A stretch of 33,831 nucleotides of DNA from Acidimicrobiia bacterium (GTDB lineage: Bacteria; Actinomycetota; Acidimicrobiia; IMCC26256; DASPTH01): the NCBI GenBank assembly GCA_040880805.1, contig JBBDHW010000062.1, positions 20,111-53,941 on the forward strand. The letters run 5' to 3'. The position numbers and the translations under genes are program-made. A model generated the notes under the pieces. That model saw only the letters and a list, made by a program, of their open reading frames with translations, made no database searches and was not told the origin of the DNA. Below are positions 30,207 to 33,831 of this stretch, in pieces; within the stretch, counting starts at the first letter, position 1, and every line of letters begins with the position of its first letter.

Positions 30207-30915
30207 CGCCCGCGTGCCTGATGCCGATATGGAGGCCGCGGCCGGTGAGGCCGTCGGTACGCTCGTAGCGAAGACCCGCAGCCTCGACCGCGGCCCGGTA
30301 CTGCTCCGCGGTGAACAGCCCCATGCGGTGCACCTCTTCGACGTACTCGATACCGTCGACCGTCGCGAGGAGGTAGTGCATCTCGATCGTGCTCACGTCG
30401 CCGTCGCGCCCACTCACCATCACGCGCGCGGCTACGAGTTCGTCGTCCACGGCAGACTGCGCCCGGGCTCGGGGCTCCTCCCACGCCTCACGCTCGACCC
30501 AACCTTCCACGACGAGCACGCCGCCCTCGGCGAGGTGCGCGGCCATGTTCCGCACCGCGAGGTGGAGATCCTCGACCGTGGTCATGTACCCGATCGCGCT
30601 GAAGAGGCACGTCACCACGTCGAAGCGGTCACGAAGCTGGAACGTGCGCATGTCGCCCGGATAGATGAGCAGCCCGGGCCGCGCGATCGTCGCCTCCTCG
30701 ATCATCCGCGCGCTGGGCTCGATCCCTTCGGCGCGTTCGTATCGCCGGGCGAACCCGGCGAGATGGGCACCGGTGCCGCAACCGACGTCGAGCACGGACT
30801 GTGCATCGGGGCGGTACGTCTCGACGAGGCACGCGATCTCGTCGACTTCACCCTCGTAGTCCTTGTCGCGGTAGAAGAGGTCGTACGCCGCCGCTGCGGC
30901 GCGGTAGGGCTCCAC
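30187..30915 (-). CDS. SAM-dependent methyltransferase, TylM1/DesVI-like
   Basis: 242 aa of the class I Rossmann fold with the SAM loop VLDVGCGTGAHL (about 42-53). The order YDLFYRDKDYEGEVDEI, IYPGDMRTFQLRDRFDVVTCL and FSAIGYMTT followed by HLAEGGVLVVEGW matches the amino-sugar N-methyltransferases of macrolide pathways (TylM1, DesVI). The true substrate is unknown and no deoxysugar genes are nearby. The GTG start lies 18 nt after the 400-aa gene, so it probably belongs to the gpsA transcript. Its 3' end overlaps the GH38 gene by 20 bases. Confidence 0.85.
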   Translation of the reverse strand: MEPYRAAAAAYDLFYRDKDYEGEVDEIACLVETYRPDAQSVLDVGCGTGAHLAGFARRYERAEGIEPSARMIEEATIARPGLLIYPGDMRTFQLRDRFDVVTCLFSAIGYMTTVEDLHLAVRNMAAHLAEGGVLVVEGWVEREAWEEPRARAQSAVDDELVAARVMVSGRDGDVSTIEMHYLLATVDGIEYVEEVHRMGLFTAEQYRAAVEAAGLRYERTDGLTGRGLHIGIRHAGVTPAEA

Positions 30916-30933
30916 GGGCGTGACGCTACCCAG

Positions 30934-32136
30934 TCATCCAGATGGCACGAGCAAGGTTTCGCCGCGGGGTTCGGTGGTCGACCACTCCGGATCGAATCCA
31001 GGGATGCGCACGGTGGCGCCGGCGGGAACCTCCCACAGCAGCGCGACGCGCTCGTCGTGCCAGCGCAACGAGTACGACACGGGACCGAGCCGCGTGGGTG
31101 CGCTGCGCACGTCGAGCGGCAGGCCCCGCCATTCGGCCGGCCAGTCGTGGAGCAGTTCGATAGTGGTTGCCGCTTCGCCAACCAGCGCGCTGCGGAGCAC
31201 GTTGAGGAACCGCGCATCCCCGGCAGCCGCGCGTCCTCGAACGTCGTCCCACGATCCGCGCCCCGGAGCGCGACGCGCTGCCTTGCGACGCGCCAGCATG
31301 CCGAGACGGCTCCAGGCGCTCCGAGCCTCGGAGTCGTTGCCCCAGTCTTCGAGCGCCGCGACCACCTCCGAATCGGGCATCCACGCCTGCCCGGCGAGGA
31401 GCAGTTGGGCCCGCGCGGTATCGACGACGGTCTGCAAAGACGGATCGGGAAGCTCTACCCGCATTCCCCGCTCGAGCTGCGCACGCCAGCCGCGCGCCAC
31501 CTGATCCGCGTCCGGGAACCGTGCGATCACAACGTCGGAGTACGACGGGCCGAGCGGCAGTACGAACCGGAGCACGGTGTGGTGCGCCACCGGGAACAAG
31601 AGCGCCGCCTCGAGGCGCGCCGCGCGACTTCGCTGCGGCGTGAACTCGTCGTTTCGTGCACCGCCACCGGTCACGACCTGTGACGTCGTGCCATCCGTGG
31701 ACAGCGCCCACCGTGCCGGCGCGCGTGCTCCGGCGATCGCGGGTCGACCGTCGATGACGACGACCGGCCCCTCGGTTGCAAGATGAGACGCGCCGCGCAC
31801 GACGAGGCCGAAAACAAACGGCACCGGCGATTCGTTCGCGATCTCCACGACCGCTGCGGTCGTGGTGCCCCCGTATGCGCGGTGCACCGCGTCGCCGCCG
31901 GGCACGCGCATCGACGTGCACACCACGGGCATGCCGTCGAGCAGCGTCTGGCGCACCGCCGCCTCTTGCTCGGGAAAGTGCCAGCGGTCATCAGCGCCGA
32001 TCCACCACATGAGCTCCCAGCCGGCACGTTCGGGCCGCACCGTGCCGAAGCCGTCGACCGACGCCACGCGGTCGCCACCGAGGACGCCGACGAGGTTGGA
32101 TCCGCGGGCTCGGGGCCCGAAACGCGAGTTCGTCAC
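30934..32136 (-). CDS. Uncharacterised 400-aa protein coupled to gpsA
   Basis: I do not recognise a named family. The N-terminal half is beta-rich and begins SRFGPRARGSNLVGVLGGDR; it includes an Ig- or sandwich-like segment (TTAAVVEIANESPVPFVFGL). The C-terminal half starts with a helical stretch (LQTVVDTARAQLLLAGQAWM, DSEVVAALEDWG) and ends in strands (VSYSLRWHDERVALLWEV). That layout recalls helical-plus-sandwich proteins of carbohydrate metabolism, but no catalytic motif is evident. There is no signal peptide or membrane segment. Its GTG overlaps the gpsA stop by four bases (GTGA). Confidence 0.75.
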   Translation of the reverse strand: MTNSRFGPRARGSNLVGVLGGDRVASVDGFGTVRPERAGWELMWWIGADDRWHFPEQEAAVRQTLLDGMPVVCTSMRVPGGDAVHRAYGGTTTAAVVEIANESPVPFVFGLVVRGASHLATEGPVVVIDGRPAIAGARAPARWALSTDGTTSQVVTGGGARNDEFTPQRSRAARLEAALLFPVAHHTVLRFVLPLGPSYSDVVIARFPDADQVARGWRAQLERGMRVELPDPSLQTVVDTARAQLLLAGQAWMPDSEVVAALEDWGNDSEARSAWSRLGMLARRKAARRAPGRGSWDDVRGRAAAGDARFLNVLRSALVGEAATTIELLHDWPAEWRGLPLDVRSAPTRLGPVSYSLRWHDERVALLWEVPAGATVRIPGFDPEWSTTEPRGETLLVPSG

Positions 32137-33152
32137 CGAAGCCCGTGCAGCTCCGGCTTCGCCTCTCGCAGCATCAGCTCGAGAACGAGATCGGCCGGCT
32201 GACGACCTTCGTACAGCACGGCACCGACGATGGTCGCGATCGGCATCTCCACGCCTGCCCGGGCCGCGAGCTCGAGCACGGCGGCGGTGCTCCGGACTCC
32301 CTCCGCCACCATATTCATCTCGGCCACGATGGAGGCGAGCCGCCTGCCCCGGCCCAGTTCGAATCCCACGGAGCGGTTCCGGCTCTGCGCGCTCGTACAG
32401 GTGGCGACGAGGTCGCCGAGCCCGGCCAACCCTGCGAACGTGAGCGGCTCACCCCCCAGGGCCACGCCGAGCCGCGTGAGCTCGGCGAGACCGCGGGTCA
32501 CGAGCGCCGCCTGGGCATTGTCGCCATAGCCGAGCCCCGCGGCCGTGCCGACCGCGATGGCAATCACGTTCTTGAGCGCACCGGCGATCTCACATCCCAC
32601 CACATCGGGATTCGTATACACGCGGAAGCTGCGCGTCATGAACAGCTGTTGGAGCCACCCGGCCGTCTCCTCGTCGCGGCACGCGATCACCGAGGCGGCC
32701 GGCTGCCCCTCGGCCACTTCACGTGCGAGGTTCGGGCCTGTGAGTACCGCGACGCGATCCCCACGGTGATCGGGCAGTACGTCGAGGATCACCTCGGTCA
32801 TGCGCAACAACGTGTCGCGTTCGACACCCTTCGACACACTGACAACCGGGGTCTCGCTGCGTATGAGCTGCGCGGCCTCGCACAGGACTCCTCGGAAGCC
32901 GTGCGACGGCACCGCCATCACCACGACCGTGGCCTCCGCGCACGCGGCCGCGAGATCCGATGTGGCTCGCAGCGCGCTCGGCAAGGAGATGCCCGGAAGG
33001 TACGCGGCATTCTCGTGGGTGCGGGTGATCGCATCCGCGAGATCGGAGTTCCGACCCCAGAGCACCGTGGGCCCATGCTCGCTCGCGATCGCGGCCACCG
33101 TCGTCCCCCACGAGCCGGCGCCGATCACCGCAACCGATGGCGCCGTGTCCAC
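32133..33152 (-). CDS. gpsA: Glycerol-3-phosphate dehydrogenase [NAD(P)+]
   Basis: 339 aa; reduces dihydroxyacetone phosphate to sn-glycerol 3-phosphate for phospholipid synthesis. The nucleotide loop is VIGAGSWGTTVA (9-20), and the catalytic lysine is in EIAGALKNVIAIAVG. Further hallmarks are VSVSKGVE and the late GLGDLVATCTSAQSRN segment. The GTG start at 33152 leaves only 18 nt to the divergent fbiD/cofC gene. It heads the operon gpsA, 400-aa protein, methyltransferase. Confidence 0.95.
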   Translation of the reverse strand: MDTAPSVAVIGAGSWGTTVAAIASEHGPTVLWGRNSDLADAITRTHENAAYLPGISLPSALRATSDLAAACAEATVVVMAVPSHGFRGVLCEAAQLIRSETPVVSVSKGVERDTLLRMTEVILDVLPDHRGDRVAVLTGPNLAREVAEGQPAASVIACRDEETAGWLQQLFMTRSFRVYTNPDVVGCEIAGALKNVIAIAVGTAAGLGYGDNAQAALVTRGLAELTRLGVALGGEPLTFAGLAGLGDLVATCTSAQSRNRSVGFELGRGRRLASIVAEMNMVAEGVRSTAAVLELAARAGVEMPIATIVGAVLYEGRQPADLVLELMLREAKPELHGLR

Positions 33153-33170
33153 GTCGGTAGCTTACGTGGG

Positions 33171-33806
33171 GTGACGGTGAGCCCAACCGGTGTCGTGGTG
33201 CCGATCCGCGCCTTCGCGCTCGGCAAGGCGCGGCTCGCCGAACACCTCGACCCTGCCGAGCGTGCGGCGCTGGGGCGGCGGCTCGCCGAACAGGTCGTCG
33301 GGGCGGCGTCTGGGCTCGAGACGCTCGTCGTGTCGTCTGATGAGGATGTGCGCAGTTGGGCTCAGGGCTTGCACCTCAGCGCGATCGACGACCCCGGAAA
33401 CCTCGACGCGGCAGCCCACGAAGGTCGTGCGCGGTTGGCGCATCGAGGATGCACCCGCATTGTGATCGCGCACGGAGACCTGCCGTTCGCAACGACATTC
33501 TCCGGTGTCGCACGCGATGGATCGCGGCCTGTTGTGGTGGCAGTGCCCTGTCACCGTGACGACGGCACACCGGTGCTCAGCGTTCCCGCCGACGTCGACT
33601 TCGCGTTCGCGTACGGGCCCGGTTCGTTCCGCCGTCACGCGGCAGAGGCGCGCCGCCTCGGTATGGGCTTCCGGGTGGTGCGCGACCGGAATCTCGCGTT
33701 CGACGTCGACCTGCCCGACGACCTCGACCAGCTCACACCTGGCCGGGGCAGCCGAGAGCGGAGTGACCAATCGAGGAGGAACGCAGCGGAGGTTCGCTCG
33801 CCGTAG
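33171..33806 (+). CDS. fbiD: Phosphoenolpyruvate/2-phospho-L-lactate guanylyltransferase (F420 synthesis)
   Basis: 211 aa, matching FbiD/CofC in length and layout. It couples GTP to phosphoenolpyruvate (actinobacteria) or 2-phospholactate (archaea), forming the guanylylated precursor of coenzyme F420. The N-terminal VVVPIRAFALGKARLAEHLD nucleotide-binding region, AHGDLPFA and AYGPGSFRRHAAEARRLGM (late part) are typical. The divergent neighbour gpsA matches the mycobacterial arrangement. The GTG at 33171 is used; another GTG at 33177 is possible and neither has a good ribosome-binding site. The last 20 codons lie in repeat DNA and are probably not conserved. Confidence 0.9.
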   Translation: MTVSPTGVVVPIRAFALGKARLAEHLDPAERAALGRRLAEQVVGAASGLETLVVSSDEDVRSWAQGLHLSAIDDPGNLDAAAHEGRARLAHRGCTRIVIAHGDLPFATTFSGVARDGSRPVVVAVPCHRDDGTPVLSVPADVDFAFAYGPGSFRRHAAEARRLGMGFRVVRDRNLAFDVDLPDDLDQLTPGRGSRERSDQSRRNAAEVRSP

Positions 33807-33831
33807 GCCGGGGCAGCCGAGAGCGGAGTGA
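33741..33831. repeat. 26-bp direct repeat at the right edge
   Basis: An identical 26-base sequence containing GCCGAGAGCGGAGTGA occurs at 33741-33766 and 33806-33831, 65 bp apart. The first copy is inside the 3' end of fbiD and the second starts at its stop codon. The spacer holds related GAACGCAGCGGAGG and TTCGCTCGCC sequences. The array may continue beyond the window. Confidence 0.85.

Noticed and set aside
32340-32375. tRNA-like TTCGAATCC sequence
   Set aside because: It lies inside gpsA and no acceptor or anticodon stem can be built around it.
1-33831. CRISPR array, integrase, transposase or rRNA/tRNA genes
   Set aside because: No regularly spaced repeats with unique spacers beyond the short arrays listed, and no recombinase or RNA-gene signatures were found on either strand.

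Overview
The window is high-GC, densely packed bacterial DNA, almost certainly from an actinomycete-type organism (Actinomycetota; my guess is a deep-branching class such as Acidimicrobiia). The evidence is the mycobacterial-type SOS box (TCGAAC-N4-GTTCGA), an ImuA'/ImuB/DnaE2 mutasome, a CtpE-like P-type ATPase, an F420-pathway guanylyltransferase (FbiD/CofC) divergent from gpsA as in mycobacteria, many GTG starts and several apparently leaderless genes. No rRNA, tRNA, CRISPR array or prophage was seen, and no gene-free stretch exceeds about 300 bases.

Layout. 1-5860 (minus): an operon of a tandem PhoU/TrkA-C protein, a CtpE-type cation ATPase and a large arylsulfatase cut by the left edge. 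5989-6615 (plus): a dienelactone-hydrolase-like enzyme behind a 13-bp tandem repeat. 6722-7957 (minus): an MgtE/SLC41-type transporter. 8059-8528 (plus): a secreted CSC-motif protein broken by a one-base frameshift. 8548-9812 (minus): a coupled SnoaL-like and MOSC pair.

9913-17942 is the SOS mutagenesis locus. dnaE2 has its own perfect LexA box. imuA'-imuB has a second perfect box and appears to lead a five-gene operon that continues into two paralogous sulfotransferases with a VOC-fold gene between them. A decayed F420/DUF385-type flavoprotein remnant lies between the dnaE2 box and the last sulfotransferase. Immediately upstream of imuA', 17997-19054, is a 'mobile mystery protein A/B' pair (XRE regulator plus Fic enzyme) with an AT-rich palindromic operator, probably an acquired toxin-antitoxin-like module.

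19172-24863 (minus) holds an SDR, an Nfu N-terminal-domain protein, a TIGR03086/DinB-like protein, RNase HII, proline iminopeptidase, an MtnX-like HAD phosphatase and a cytochrome P450 frameshifted near its N-terminus. A TetR regulator (plus) diverges from the P450 across two matching 13-bp palindromes. 25700-27268 (minus) is an Amt ammonium transporter. 27457-30206 (plus) is a GH38 alpha-mannosidase split by one missing base. 30187-33152 (minus) is gpsA, an unrecognised 400-aa protein and a TylM1/DesVI-like methyltransferase. 33171-33806 (plus) is fbiD/cofC.

The themes worth attention are the sulfotransferase/VOC genes placed inside an apparently SOS-driven mutasome operon, the XRE-Fic module just upstream of it, a small family of intergenic hairpins and GAGAGCGG repeats (one pair brackets the start of imuB), and three otherwise intact genes that each lack a single base. 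The last could be real decay or indel errors in the assembly.
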